Made by a program: the position numbers and the translations under genes. From an uncultured Pelagibacteraceae bacterium (GTDB taxonomy: Bacteria > Pseudomonadota > Alphaproteobacteria > Pelagibacterales > Pelagibacteraceae): 64,000 bases of DNA. The notes below the pieces were generated by a model, which was given only the letters and a program-made list of their open reading frames with translations, ran no database searches and had not been told where the DNA came from. The DNA lies in NCBI GenBank assembly GCA_902572475.1, contig CACGGB010000002.1, positions 1 through 64,000 on the forward strand, given 5' to 3'. Shown piece after piece: positions 32,851-41,620 of the stretch. Positions within the stretch are counted from its first letter, which is position 1. Every line of letters starts with the position of its first letter.

Positions 32851-33455
32851 TTTAAATTAATATTAGCATTTATTTTGTCATCTTTAAATGATGCAATGTT
32901 TAAAGTTTGTTTTTTTATATCAAATAAAAGTTTATCTGCAACCATAGTACCTCTAATATCTTTAATTTTAACTTTTTCTGAAATGATTAAAAAACTTTTA
33001 GAATTAGAGTACTCTGCTTTTTGAGCAAATAACTGGCTTCCCTCATATGTGGCACTAACATCTCCTTTAAAAACCATATCTAAAGAAATATTGTTATAGA
33101 TACCGATATCTGAAAAAACATTTAGAACTGTACCGTCTTTGAAATAAAATCTTGCTTCTACAAATTTCATATTAACAACATCTGACTCTGATTTACTATT
33201 CCGTGCCTCTTTTGATTTAAGAATATATCTATTTCCAGCAAGATCTAAACCAGAATATTCTATATTATAAAAGACATCACTATTTTCAGTGTTACTATTT
33301 TCTAATTGTTTCTTTATTTTTTCCTGTGTTTCTCTTGAAACAATTTTTTCGTTAGATGTTTCATTTTGATTAAAGTAAGTAAAAATTATAATTAACATAC
33401 CTACGATCAAAAGACCTATTTGGATCAATCTTAACTTTTTTTTTCTTTCAATCAT
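32847..33455 (-). CDS. lptC: LPS export periplasmic-bridge protein LptC
   Basis: A 202-residue LptC-family protein. One N-terminal transmembrane helix (residues about 8-26) is followed by a periplasmic beta-jellyroll, seen as GLDLAGNRYILKSKEA, FKDGTVLNVFSDIGIYN and VFKGDVSATYEGSQLFAQ blocks (quoted in parts). It links LptB2FG to the periplasmic bridge. Length is near that of E. coli LptC (191). Operon order kdsD-lptC-lptB is usual except that lptA is missing. Confidence 0.87.
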   Translation of the reverse strand: MIERKKKLRLIQIGLLIVGMLIIIFTYFNQNETSNEKIVSRETQEKIKKQLENSNTENSDVFYNIEYSGLDLAGNRYILKSKEARNSKSESDVVNMKFVEARFYFKDGTVLNVFSDIGIYNNISLDMVFKGDVSATYEGSQLFAQKAEYSNSKSFLIISEKVKIKDIRGTMVADKLLFDIKKQTLNIASFKDDKINANINLK

Positions 33456-34426
33456 TTTATTCCAGTTTGTAATAGAAAGTGAATATGAATTATACCTTTT
33501 AAAACTTTGTTATTTTTTTTGTAATCTTTGTCAGAAACTACTAGCAAACTTGTAATTTTTTTTTCATTCATTATCGCTAATGCTTTTGATGCTGGCATAT
33601 TTTCATTCACCACTAGTGGATTTTTTGTCATGAAATTTTTTAGATTATTTTGTGAATAATTCTTAATTTCTCGTCTTAGATCGCCATCTGTTACCAAACC
33701 TTTAATAAATCTTTTTTGTAAAATCACTACTATACCAAGTTTCTTTTTATTAATAATCTTAAGAGCTTCTTTAAAACTTCCTTTGTAGTTTAAAGTTGGC
33801 ATTTTATTTCCAGAGACCATAATATCTTTGGCTAATAAAAGAGAGGTACCAATATTTCCTCCTGGATGAAAAACTTTAAATTTTTCTTTAGAAAATTTTT
33901 TTTGGTACATCACTGTTGTAGCTAAACAATCACCTAACAATAATGTTATTGAGGTACTGGATGTTGGTACCATTCCAGTAACATCAGATTCTTTTACCTT
34001 TGGAAGAATTAATCTTATATCACTGGCTTTTAAAAGTGTGCTGTCTGGTTTGGAGGCCACACCTATTATTTTAATACCAAAGCGATTTGCGTACTTTAGC
34101 ATATTTGTTAGTTCGGATGTATTCCCTGAGTAAGAAAAAATAATAAGTAAATCTTTTTTTTCTATTTGTCCCATATCACCATGTAGCGCTTGTGCTGGGT
34201 CGCAAAAAAAACTTGGAATTCCTACGCTGGAAAATGTCGCTGAAATCTTTCTGGCAATAATACCTGATTTTCCTATTCCTGCTAAAATTACTTTTCCTTT
34301 ACAGTTTACAATTAAGTCTACAGCTTTAGAAAATGATTTGTTAAAAACTTTTTTGATTTTCTTTAGCTCATTAATCTGAGTATTCGCTGCTTTTTTGGCA
34401 AGAGATATATAATTTTTTTTATTCAT
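33452..34426 (-). CDS. kdsD: Arabinose-5-phosphate isomerase (KpsF/GutQ family)
   Basis: A 324-residue enzyme that interconverts ribulose-5-P and arabinose-5-P for KDO synthesis. The SIS sugar-isomerase domain (residues about 40-180) shows LAGIGKSGIIARKISATF and SYSGNTSELTNML. Two CBS domains follow (about 205-324). The frame has a TTG one codon earlier, but the ATG at 34426 shares its A with the upstream TGA (TGATG), the coupled arrangement seen across this operon. KdsB, later in the pathway, is also in this window (62381). Confidence 0.93.
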   Translation of the reverse strand: MNKKNYISLAKKAANTQINELKKIKKVFNKSFSKAVDLIVNCKGKVILAGIGKSGIIARKISATFSSVGIPSFFCDPAQALHGDMGQIEKKDLLIIFSYSGNTSELTNMLKYANRFGIKIIGVASKPDSTLLKASDIRLILPKVKESDVTGMVPTSSTSITLLLGDCLATTVMYQKKFSKEKFKVFHPGGNIGTSLLLAKDIMVSGNKMPTLNYKGSFKEALKIINKKKLGIVVILQKRFIKGLVTDGDLRREIKNYSQNNLKNFMTKNPLVVNENMPASKALAIMNEKKITSLLVVSDKDYKKNNKVLKGIIHIHFLLQTGIK

Positions 34427-35049
34427 CAATGTTCAAAAATATCCTCTTTAAAACCTTTTTGATCTAACTCAACTCTTGTATCTAAAAACTCCAAGCACTT
34501 TTTAAAGATATCTATTCTTTTTTCTCTTATTAACATACTTTCCAATTCACTTTTGATCTTGTGTAAATACACAACATCATTAGCTGCATATTCCAATTGT
34601 TTATCAGATAATTTGTCTATATCTTTATTCCAATCACTACTACCCTGTCTTTTATCTATTGATTTATTACAGAACTCTTGAATTAAATTTTTTAAACCGT
34701 GGGCATCAGTATAAGTTCTAACTATTTTAGAAGCAATTTTTGTATCAAATATATTTTTTATTTTACACTTAAGAAAAAATTCTAATGAGTTTTTATCAAA
34801 CCTCAAGAAATGACCAATTTTTAAAATTTTATTGTTTTCTAAAACTGAAACGAGATTTGGGGCACTATAATTATTTTTATTGGGTTGGATTATATATATG
34901 TTCTTATCTTCATCACATATTTGAATGAGGCTGAGTTTATCTCTGGAAGGAATTTGAAGCCCAGTCGCTTCTGTATCTATTGCGATACTATTTTTGAAAG
35001 AACTAGCTATTTCGGAGGTTATGTCTTCTTTTATCTTAAATATTTTCAT
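34426..35049 (-). CDS. Ribonuclease D-like 3'-5' exonuclease
   Basis: A 207-residue DEDDy exonuclease. SIAIDTEATGLQ near residue 22 gives the first Asp-Glu, LKIGHFLRFDKNSLEFF near 78 the next Asp, and LEYAANDVVYLHKI near 165 the Tyr and final Asp. It is only the catalytic domain; the HRDC domains of E. coli RNase D (375 aa) are absent, as in many Alphaproteobacteria. It probably trims tRNA or small RNA 3' ends. First gene of the fourteen-gene minus-strand run; only 21 bp separate it from the divergent NDUFA9-like gene. Confidence 0.87.
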   Translation of the reverse strand: MKIFKIKEDITSEIASSFKNSIAIDTEATGLQIPSRDKLSLIQICDEDKNIYIIQPNKNNYSAPNLVSVLENNKILKIGHFLRFDKNSLEFFLKCKIKNIFDTKIASKIVRTYTDAHGLKNLIQEFCNKSIDKRQGSSDWNKDIDKLSDKQLEYAANDVVYLHKIKSELESMLIREKRIDIFKKCLEFLDTRVELDQKGFKEDIFEH

Positions 35050-35070
35050 ATATATATATGTCTAAATACC

Positions 35071-36015
35071 ATGAAAAATCAAATTTGCACAATCTTAGGT
35101 GGTGGGGGATTTATAGGAAGATATCTTGTTCGAAATTTGACCAAGAAAAATTATAGATGCATTATTACAACTAGAAAAGCCTTCCAAAAAGGATATTTGA
35201 AGACTCAAGCAACTCCAGGAGCTATAGAGCTATTAGATTGGAATCCAAATAATTTTTCAGATTTAAAAGAGGCAATAAAAAATTCTGATTTTGTAATTAA
35301 TTTAATTGGTATTCTTTTTGAAAATAGAAAGCAAAAATTTTATAATATTCACGCTAAAATACCAGAAGCAGTTGCTAAAATTTGCGCTGAAAGTGATGTA
35401 AAAAAGTTTATTCAAGTAAGTGCAATTGGAGCAAATGAAAAATCAAATTCTCTTTATCAAAAATCTAAATTTCAAGGAGAAAAAAACGCTCTTAATAATT
35501 TTGATAAAACAGTAATTATAAGGCCAAGTGTTGTTTGTGGTTCAGAGGATAATTTTACAAATTTGTTCTCAAAATTAAGCATACTTCCAATTATTCCTAT
35601 AGTGGGATTTAATTATAAGTTTCAACCAATTCTAGTAACTGATGTGGCTGATGCAATTGTTAAAGCTATTGAGAAAAAAAATAATGAAAAAAAAATTTAT
35701 GAAATTGGAGGACCAAAAATAATTAGTTTTGGAGATATGGTAAAATCAATCTTAGCTACAATAAATAAAAAAAGAATTGTAATGGCTATGCCAATGTCCA
35801 TTGCAAAAATTCAAAGTACTATCACAGATTTATTACCTATACCGCCTATTCTAACAAGAGATCAATGTGAAATTTTGTCAGAAAATGACAATGTAGTATC
35901 AAATAATAACTTAACTTTAAAAGATCTTGATTTAAATCCCTCTGACGTAGAAGAGGCTATGAAAAAATGGTTATGGCGTTATAGAGATGGCGGTCAGTTT
36001 GCAAAAACAAAATGA
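35071..36015 (+). CDS. NDUFA9-type complex I accessory / NAD(P)-binding epimerase-like protein
   Basis: A 314-residue extended short-chain dehydrogenase-like protein. ILGGGGFIGRYLVRNL at the N-terminus is the Rossmann glycine motif, followed by FVINLIGILFE near 80 and IQVSAIGANEKSNSLYQKSK near 115 (quoted in part), as in the mitochondrial complex I subunit NDUFA9 and its alphaproteobacterial homologues. It may stabilise NADH dehydrogenase or act in quinone-related metabolism. The frame is open upstream to 34885 through the divergent gene, but the ATG at 35071 is the real start. Confidence 0.85.
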   Translation: MKNQICTILGGGGFIGRYLVRNLTKKNYRCIITTRKAFQKGYLKTQATPGAIELLDWNPNNFSDLKEAIKNSDFVINLIGILFENRKQKFYNIHAKIPEAVAKICAESDVKKFIQVSAIGANEKSNSLYQKSKFQGEKNALNNFDKTVIIRPSVVCGSEDNFTNLFSKLSILPIIPIVGFNYKFQPILVTDVADAIVKAIEKKNNEKKIYEIGGPKIISFGDMVKSILATINKKRIVMAMPMSIAKIQSTITDLLPIPPILTRDQCEILSENDNVVSNNNLTLKDLDLNPSDVEEAMKKWLWRYRDGGQFAKTK

Positions 36016-36356
36016 AAACTATTAGTTTATTTTCTGGATATATTTATTTAATAATAGCTATTATCACTGGTATAACATCTAATGGATTTCTTAAAACTAC
36101 TGAAAGTTTCACAAAACTAACTCCTACTATTTTTTGTATTCTAAGTATTATTGTTTGTATTTTTTGTTTATCTAAGGCAATGACTATTATTCCAGTTGGT
36201 TTTACTTACGCAACGTATGGAGCTTTGACAATAACAGCTGTCACTTTGTTTGGTATATTTAAATACAATCAAACTCCAAACCTTTATGGCACCCTAGGTT
36301 TACTATTAATTATTGTTGGCGTAATACTTTTAAATGTTTTTGGTAAAGTAAAATAA
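36012..36356 (+). CDS. SMR-family-like small membrane transporter lacking the key Glu
   Basis: A 114-residue protein with four membrane helices, the layout of small multidrug resistance transporters. The opening YIYLIIAII...FLKTTESFTKL aligns without gaps to EmrE. On that alignment the essential proton/substrate residue Glu14 is Gly20 here, and Trp63 is Tyr69. PVGFTYATYGAL near 61 and the C-terminal GLLLIIVGVILLNVFG fit SMR proteins. It may carry a different substrate or have a non-transport role. The start overlaps the NDUFA9-like gene by 4 bp (ATGA). Confidence 0.78.
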   Translation: MKTISLFSGYIYLIIAIITGITSNGFLKTTESFTKLTPTIFCILSIIVCIFCLSKAMTIIPVGFTYATYGALTITAVTLFGIFKYNQTPNLYGTLGLLLIIVGVILLNVFGKVK

Positions 36357-36377
36357 AACCCTAGGTAGAAATTATTT

Positions 36378-36406
36378 TTCTTATCTGACTCCTCTTTATA
36401 TATAAT
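36378..36406 (+). promoter_or_regulatory. Candidate ugp operon promoter
   Basis: A perfect -10 TATAAT (36401-36406) preceded at 17 bp by TTCTTA (weak -35). A TTTCTTT/AAAGAAA hairpin and GGGGGA Shine-Dalgarno lie between it and the ugpB start. I see no Pho-box direct repeat in this gap. Confidence 0.45.
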
Positions 36407-36451
36407 TTGTGGTAGCGTTTTTTCTTTTTAAAGAAAACGGGGGACAATTAA

Positions 36452-37765
36452 ATGAAACACATAAAAGCTATAATTGCTTCGATAGCACTTTTCGCAATGT
36501 TTGCGGGAACTTCGCTTCAAGCAAAAGTAGAAATACAATGGTGGCATGCTTTTGGTGGAAGACTTGGTGAATTACTTGATGAACAAGTAAACAAGTTTAA
36601 TGCATCACAAGATAAATACACTGTAGTACATACTAGAAAAGGTAATTACTCGGAAACTCTTAATGCTGGTATCGCTGCATTCAGAGCTGGACAACATCCA
36701 AATATCCTTATGGTATTTGAGGTTGGAACAGCAAGTTTAATGGCTGCAAAAGGAGCTTATGTTCCTATGTACCAACTTATGAAAGATGCTGGTCAAAGAT
36801 TTAATCCTAAGGGATTTGTTTCAGCTGTATCTGGCTATTACACGACAACAGATGGCAAAATGTTATCTATGCCTTATAACTCTTCAACACCAGTTCTTTG
36901 GGTAAATAAAGACCTGATGAAAAAAGCAGGTTTAGATCCAGAGATGGACCTGAGTACTTGGAAGAGAGTTGGAAATGCACTTGATGCCGCAAAAGCAAAA
37001 GGTATTGATATGCCTTTCTGTACTTGTTGGCATAGTTGGGTTCATCTTGAGAACTTTTCAGCGTATCACAATATCCCATTCGCAACTAAAGCAAACGGAT
37101 TTGCTGGTTTAGATACTGAGTTGGCTTTCAATAGCCCAGTACACATCAAGCACATTCAAACTTTAGGTAAATGGGCGCAAGAAGGTAAATTTAAATACAT
37201 GGGTAGAAGAAATGAAGCTGGTAAAAATTTTAGAGCTGGTGAATGTATGTTAATGACAGAGTCTTCTGCTGGTTATGCTGGTATCAAAAAAGAAGCAAAA
37301 TTCGAATTTGGTATTAGACATTTACCTTACTATGGAGGAACTGAAGCACCTCAAAACACAATTATTGGTGGTTCATCTCTATGGGCATTATCTGGAAAAT
37401 CTAAAGAAGAGAACAAAGCAACAGCTGCGTTCTTAGCTTTCTTATCTAAAACTGATATTCAAGCTAAGTGGCACCAAGACACGGGTTATTTAGGTGTTAC
37501 CACTGCAGCTGCTTCAGCTACTAAAAAGTCAGGGTTCTATAAATCAAATCCTGGTACTGATTTAGCAGGAATACAGATGATGAGAAATAAAGTTACTCAA
37601 AACTCTAAAGGCTTACGTCTTGGATCTTTTGATCAAATAAGAGGAATTATTGATGAAGAGATGGAAGGAGTTTACAACGGTACTAAAACTGCTCAAGTAG
37701 CTTTAGACAGCGCTGTAAAAAGAGGTAACGTTCTTTTAAGAAGATTTGAAAGAGCTAACAAATAA
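36452..37765 (+). CDS. ugpB: sn-glycerol-3-phosphate ABC transporter, substrate-binding protein
   Basis: A 437-residue periplasmic binding protein. Signal peptide residues 1-24 (cleavage after SLQA) are followed by VEIQWWHAFGGRLGELLDE, the UgpB opening. YVPMYQLMKDAG near 115, LWVNKDLMKKAGLDP near 150 and GGSSLWALSGKSKEE near 310 also match UgpB. It binds glycerol-3-phosphate or glycerophosphodiesters, giving organic phosphate and glycerol. GGGGGA 9 nt upstream gives strong initiation. A tetraloop hairpin follows the gene and may raise its mRNA level above the membrane genes. Confidence 0.92.
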   Translation: MKHIKAIIASIALFAMFAGTSLQAKVEIQWWHAFGGRLGELLDEQVNKFNASQDKYTVVHTRKGNYSETLNAGIAAFRAGQHPNILMVFEVGTASLMAAKGAYVPMYQLMKDAGQRFNPKGFVSAVSGYYTTTDGKMLSMPYNSSTPVLWVNKDLMKKAGLDPEMDLSTWKRVGNALDAAKAKGIDMPFCTCWHSWVHLENFSAYHNIPFATKANGFAGLDTELAFNSPVHIKHIQTLGKWAQEGKFKYMGRRNEAGKNFRAGECMLMTESSAGYAGIKKEAKFEFGIRHLPYYGGTEAPQNTIIGGSSLWALSGKSKEENKATAAFLAFLSKTDIQAKWHQDTGYLGVTTAAASATKKSGFYKSNPGTDLAGIQMMRNKVTQNSKGLRLGSFDQIRGIIDEEMEGVYNGTKTAQVALDSAVKRGNVLLRRFERANK

Positions 37766-37780
37766 ATCAATTTAATGTAT

Positions 37781-37798
37781 CAGGGGCGAAAGCCCCTG
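37781..37798 (+). other. Intra-operon hairpin between ugpB and ugpA
   Basis: CAGGGGC-GAAA-GCCCCTG, a perfect 7-bp GC stem capped by a GNRA tetraloop, with no U-tract. This is the usual place for a stabilising or partial-termination hairpin that lets the binding protein be made in excess. Confidence 0.7.
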
Positions 37799-37817
37799 GT
37801 ATACTTCTTAAGATCAA

Positions 37818-38699
37818 ATGGAAAAAAGAGTTTTTTTTAAAGGCTGGTGGTTACCAACACTGTTAGTTGCACCTCAGTTACTGATTTCTTTTGTCTTCTT
37901 TTTTTACCCATCAGGGCAAGCCATTTGGAATTCTTTATTTTTACCAGATCCCTTTGGATTAAAAACTGAATTTGTTGGCTTAGATAATTTTAGATTTTTA
38001 TTATCTGACCCTTATTATTTAGCAAGTTTTAAAACGACAGTTATTTTCTCAACTGCGGTATCAGTTTCATCAATGGCTTTAGGTTTATATTTAGCCGCAT
38101 TAGCCGATCGATTAATTAAAGGCGCAGGAGTTTATCAAACATTATTAATTTGGCCTTACGCTATTGCGCCAGCGATCGCAGGAGTTTTGTGGTTATTTAT
38201 GTTCAATGGAAATATTGGTTTAGCTTCTTATTATCTTAAAGCTTTAGGTTATGAATGGAATCATACTTTAAAAGGTGATCAAGCAATGTTTTTAGTTATT
38301 TTAGCTTCATCCTGGGGAAGAATAAGTTATAACTTTTTATTTTTTTTAGCAGGACTACAAGCCATTCCAAAATCAATCATTGAAGCGGCAGCAATAGATG
38401 GAGCTAGTTTTTGGAAAAGATTTGGCACAATTGTAATACCTTTACTTTCACCCATCACATTCTTTTTATTAGTAGTAAATATTGTTTATGCTTTCTTTGA
38501 TACTTTTGGAGTAATACATACAATCACCTCAGGTGGACCTGAACAATCGACCACTATACTTGTATATAAAGTATTCTCTGATGGATTTGTGAGCCAAGAT
38601 CTAGGATCAAGTGCAGCTCAGTCTGTAATCTTGCTAGTTTTAGTCGGAATTTTAACTGTAATTCAATTTAAATATATAGAGAGAAAGGTGCATTATTAA
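37818..38699 (+). CDS. ugpA: sn-glycerol-3-phosphate ABC transporter permease UgpA
   Basis: A 293-residue inner-membrane permease with six hydrophobic helices. The EAA loop reads IIEAAAIDGASFWKRFGTIVIPLL near residue 195 (quoted in part), the contact site for the ATPase. TSGGPEQSTTILVYKVF near 250 is typical of UgpA. It pairs with UgpE to form the channel. It shares one base with the ugpE start. Confidence 0.93.
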   Translation: MEKRVFFKGWWLPTLLVAPQLLISFVFFFYPSGQAIWNSLFLPDPFGLKTEFVGLDNFRFLLSDPYYLASFKTTVIFSTAVSVSSMALGLYLAALADRLIKGAGVYQTLLIWPYAIAPAIAGVLWLFMFNGNIGLASYYLKALGYEWNHTLKGDQAMFLVILASSWGRISYNFLFFLAGLQAIPKSIIEAAAIDGASFWKRFGTIVIPLLSPITFFLLVVNIVYAFFDTFGVIHTITSGGPEQSTTILVYKVFSDGFVSQDLGSSAAQSVILLVLVGILTVIQFKYIERKVHY

Positions 38700-39553
38700 T
38701 GGTTGAGAAAAAGAAATCCGGATACTGGTTAACTCACCTGGGTTTAATCCTTGGGGTATTATTCATATTCTTTCCAGTATGGCTTACTTTCGTTGCATCC
38801 ACTGTAACTCAAGATGCAATTATTTACCCTCCATTACCAATGTTGCCAGGAACAGAATTCTTTGAAAATTATGCCAATGCATTATTTAGAGGTTCACCAG
38901 AGGGATACGGAGCCAAAGTTCCTGTTATAAAAATGATGATGAACTCAGCAATTATGGCAATCGGAATTACAGTTGGAAAAATAATAATCTCTTTATTATC
39001 AGCTTTTGCTTTTGTTTATTTTAGATTTCCATTTAGGAACTTATGTTTCTGGTTAATATTTATTACTCTAATGCTTCCAGTAGAAGTAAGAATAGTGCCG
39101 ACTTATGAAGTGGTTGCGAATTTAAATCTACTTAATTCTTACACAGGATTAATCTTCCCGTTAATTGCATCAGCCACAGCAACTTTCTTATTTAGACAAT
39201 TTTTTATGACTATACCTGATGAAATGGTCGAAGCAGCTAGAATGGATGGATGTAGTCCAATGCGTTTCTTTTTTGATATATTAGTTCCCATAAGTAAAAC
39301 AAACATCGCAGCTTTATTTGTTATTTTGTTTATTTTCGGTTGGAACCAATATTTATGGCCGTTATTAATGACTACCGATCCTGATATGAGAACTATTGTG
39401 ATGGCTATTGACTCAATGATACCTACAGGCGATGACTATGCACACTGGCCAACGGTTATGGCAACAGCAATGTTAGCTATGGTACCACCAGTAATAGTAG
39501 TTATCAGTATGCAAAAGTTTTTTGTTAAAGGGTTATTAGAAAGCGACAAATAA
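38699..39553 (+). CDS. ugpE: sn-glycerol-3-phosphate ABC transporter permease UgpE
   Basis: A 284-residue permease with six membrane helices. The EAA loop reads MVEAARMDGCSPMRFFFDILVP near 178 (quoted in part). FGWNQYLWPLLMTTDPDMRTI near 222 is the characteristic UgpE C-terminal block. It starts at the last base of ugpA and ends at the first base of ugpC, so the three are translationally coupled. Confidence 0.93.
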   Translation: MVEKKKSGYWLTHLGLILGVLFIFFPVWLTFVASTVTQDAIIYPPLPMLPGTEFFENYANALFRGSPEGYGAKVPVIKMMMNSAIMAIGITVGKIIISLLSAFAFVYFRFPFRNLCFWLIFITLMLPVEVRIVPTYEVVANLNLLNSYTGLIFPLIASATATFLFRQFFMTIPDEMVEAARMDGCSPMRFFFDILVPISKTNIAALFVILFIFGWNQYLWPLLMTTDPDMRTIVMAIDSMIPTGDDYAHWPTVMATAMLAMVPPVIVVISMQKFFVKGLLESDK

Positions 39554-40608
39554 TGTCTCAAATTAGTTTACAAAATTTAAAGAAATCTTTTGGAAAAACT
39601 CAGGTTATACATGATCTAAGTATTGATGTTAAAGACGGTGAATTAATTGTAATAGTTGGACCATCAGGTTGTGGAAAATCAACTCTATTAAGAATGGTTG
39701 CAGGCTTAGAAGATGCTAATGAAGGAAATATTTTAATTGATAATAAAAAAGTAAATGAGCTTGAACCTATGGAGCGAAATATTGCAATGGTATTTCAAAA
39801 TTACGCTCTTTATCCGCACATGACTGTTTTCGGTAACATGGCTTATGGTTTAAAGATTGCAAAAGTGCCAAAGGAGGAAATTGAATCAAGAGTTCAAAAA
39901 GCTGCTGAAATTTTAGAGCTTGGAGAATTATTAGAGAGAAAACCCAATCAACTATCCGGAGGACAAAGACAAAGAGTTGCAATGGGAAGAGCGATTGTAA
40001 GAAATCCTGTAGCTTTTTTATTTGATGAACCTTTATCAAACCTAGATGCCAAATTAAGAGTTCAAATGAGATTAGAGATTAAAAAACTTCAAACTCAATT
40101 AAAAACTACCTCTCTTTATGTAACACATGATCAAGTTGAGGCTATGACTTTAGCTGATCGTATGATTGTAATGAACGAAGGTAATGTAGAACATATTGGA
40201 ACACCTTTAGAAGTATATACGAAACCTAAAACTTTATTCACAGCTCAATTTATCGGAAGTCCTGCAATGAATATTTTAAAAGGTAATTGCGGAGGTAACA
40301 AATTGATTTTGGCAAACAAAGCTTCACTTTCAGTGAATTCAAAATTTAATGGACCTGTTAATATAGGTATGCGACCTGAAGATTTTGAATTAGATCAAAA
40401 TGGTCCAATCAAGTTAAAAGTTGAACTTGTAGAATTAATCGGAGCCAACACACTTATTCATGGTAAACTTGAAAATAGTAATGAAATTTTAGTTGCAAGT
40501 ATCTCAGGTGTTGTTAAAGAAGATACTATTGGAAAAAATATTAATCTTTCCATTCAAGATGACAAACTACACCTGTTTGATACTAATACTGATTTGAGGA
40601 TTAATTGA
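39553..40608 (+). CDS. ugpC: sn-glycerol-3-phosphate ABC transporter ATPase UgpC
   Basis: A 351-residue MalK-type ATPase. Walker [10 protein letters not shown] near 36, Q-loop MVFQNYALYPHM near 78, signature LSGGQRQRVAMGRA near 133, Walker B FLFDEPLSNLDA near 154 and the H-loop His in VTHDQVEAM near 190. Residues 240-351 form the regulatory OB domain (IGMRPEDFEL). It drives the UgpAE channel. The stop overlaps the TTG start of ugpQ. Confidence 0.94.
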   Translation: MSQISLQNLKKSFGKTQVIHDLSIDVKDGELIVIVGPSGCGKSTLLRMVAGLEDANEGNILIDNKKVNELEPMERNIAMVFQNYALYPHMTVFGNMAYGLKIAKVPKEEIESRVQKAAEILELGELLERKPNQLSGGQRQRVAMGRAIVRNPVAFLFDEPLSNLDAKLRVQMRLEIKKLQTQLKTTSLYVTHDQVEAMTLADRMIVMNEGNVEHIGTPLEVYTKPKTLFTAQFIGSPAMNILKGNCGGNKLILANKASLSVNSKFNGPVNIGMRPEDFELDQNGPIKLKVELVELIGANTLIHGKLENSNEILVASISGVVKEDTIGKNINLSIQDDKLHLFDTNTDLRIN

Positions 40609-41537
40609 TCAATCCATTTTTAACGAAACCTAACTACATAAGAATTTACGGCCACAGGGGAGCTAGAGGCGATATTGTTGAAAACTCAATCTCTGGTTTT
40701 AAATATACTTTTGATCTTGGCATCAAAGCTGTTGAGTTTGATGTCGTAATTTCAAAAGATAATATTCCAACAATATTTCATGATTACAGATTAAATCCTG
40801 ATTTAGTTAAAGATGCCTCAGGGAACTGGATCACAGATAATAGCATGAAATTAGTAGAACTCACTTATGAGCAAATCAGTAAGTATAGTATTGGAAGTAT
40901 AAAACCCGAAACAAAGTACGCAAAAAGATTTAAAAATCAAAAACCTATTACAGGTGAAAAAATACCAAAATTAACTGATTTCTTTAAATTAGTGACGGAA
41001 GATAAATATAAAGATGTATTTTTAAATTTAGAAATTAAATCAACTCCAACACAAGAAAACGTAACACCAGATCCAGAGAAAATGGTTTCTTTAATCCTTA
41101 AAGATATAAAAGACTTTAATCTTGAGGATAGAACTTTAATCACTTCTTATGATTTTAGAATTCTTTACGCCCTTAAAAAACAAAATCCAAATATTTTAAG
41201 AGGGTTTATTACCTTGCAACAAGGTCTTTCAATAACTAAAAAGAATATTTATGAAAACTCTCCATGGATGGTTAAAAATTATCCTTTGGAAGAATTATTT
41301 TTGCTACCAAATATTATTAAATCATTAGAGGGACATGTATGGAGTGTTTTCTACCGTGATGTGACTAAACAAAATGTAGAATTAGCACACAAACATGGTT
41401 TAGCTACTTGTGTTTGGACAGTGAATAGAGAAAAAGATATTATTAGAATGATCGAGTACGGAGTTGATGGAATTATCACCGACTATCCAAAAAAGGTTCA
41501 AGAAATTTGTAAATCCAAAAATATCTCTTGGTTTTAA
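40605..41537 (+). CDS. ugpQ: Glycerophosphodiester phosphodiesterase
   Basis: A 310-residue GDPD-family TIM barrel. YGHRGARGDIVENSISGF near residue 14 carries the catalytic His-Arg and the metal-binding Glu-Asn, and IFHDYRL near 54 the second His. The C-terminal WTVNREKDIIRMIEYGVDGIITDYP block is complete (quoted in part). It releases glycerol-3-phosphate from imported or internal lipid head-group diesters. It begins with TTG overlapping the ugpC stop. No signal peptide, so it acts in the cytoplasm. Confidence 0.93.
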   Translation: MINPFLTKPNYIRIYGHRGARGDIVENSISGFKYTFDLGIKAVEFDVVISKDNIPTIFHDYRLNPDLVKDASGNWITDNSMKLVELTYEQISKYSIGSIKPETKYAKRFKNQKPITGEKIPKLTDFFKLVTEDKYKDVFLNLEIKSTPTQENVTPDPEKMVSLILKDIKDFNLEDRTLITSYDFRILYALKKQNPNILRGFITLQQGLSITKKNIYENSPWMVKNYPLEELFLLPNIIKSLEGHVWSVFYRDVTKQNVELAHKHGLATCVWTVNREKDIIRMIEYGVDGIITDYPKKVQEICKSKNISWF

Positions 41538-41578
41538 GCTTGAAAACTTGAAAATATATTTATCGTCGTGCAAATAAA

Positions 41579-41601
41579 CCCCTGATTTTTTAAATCAGGG
41601 G
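41579..41601. terminator. Bidirectional terminator after the ugp operon
   Basis: CCCCTGATTT-ttt-AAATCAGGGG, a perfect 10-bp stem between the ugpQ stop and the convergent Lys-rich small gene. Confidence 0.8.
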
Positions 41602-41620
41602 CATTTAATTTATTTATAAA

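Noticed and set aside
35047..35060. ATATATATATATG palindrome as a regulatory repeat
   Set aside because: A short alternating AT run in a very AT-rich genome, in a 21-bp divergent gap that must hold both promoters; no independent evidence of function.
34885..35070. N-terminal extension of the NDUFA9-like protein
   Set aside because: The extra 62 residues lie antisense within rnd and do not match the family, whose Rossmann motif begins at the ATG at 35071.
36360..36451. Pho box in front of ugpB
   Set aside because: Only one loose CTGAC-like half is present; no 11-bp direct repeat, so I do not claim direct PhoB control of ugp.
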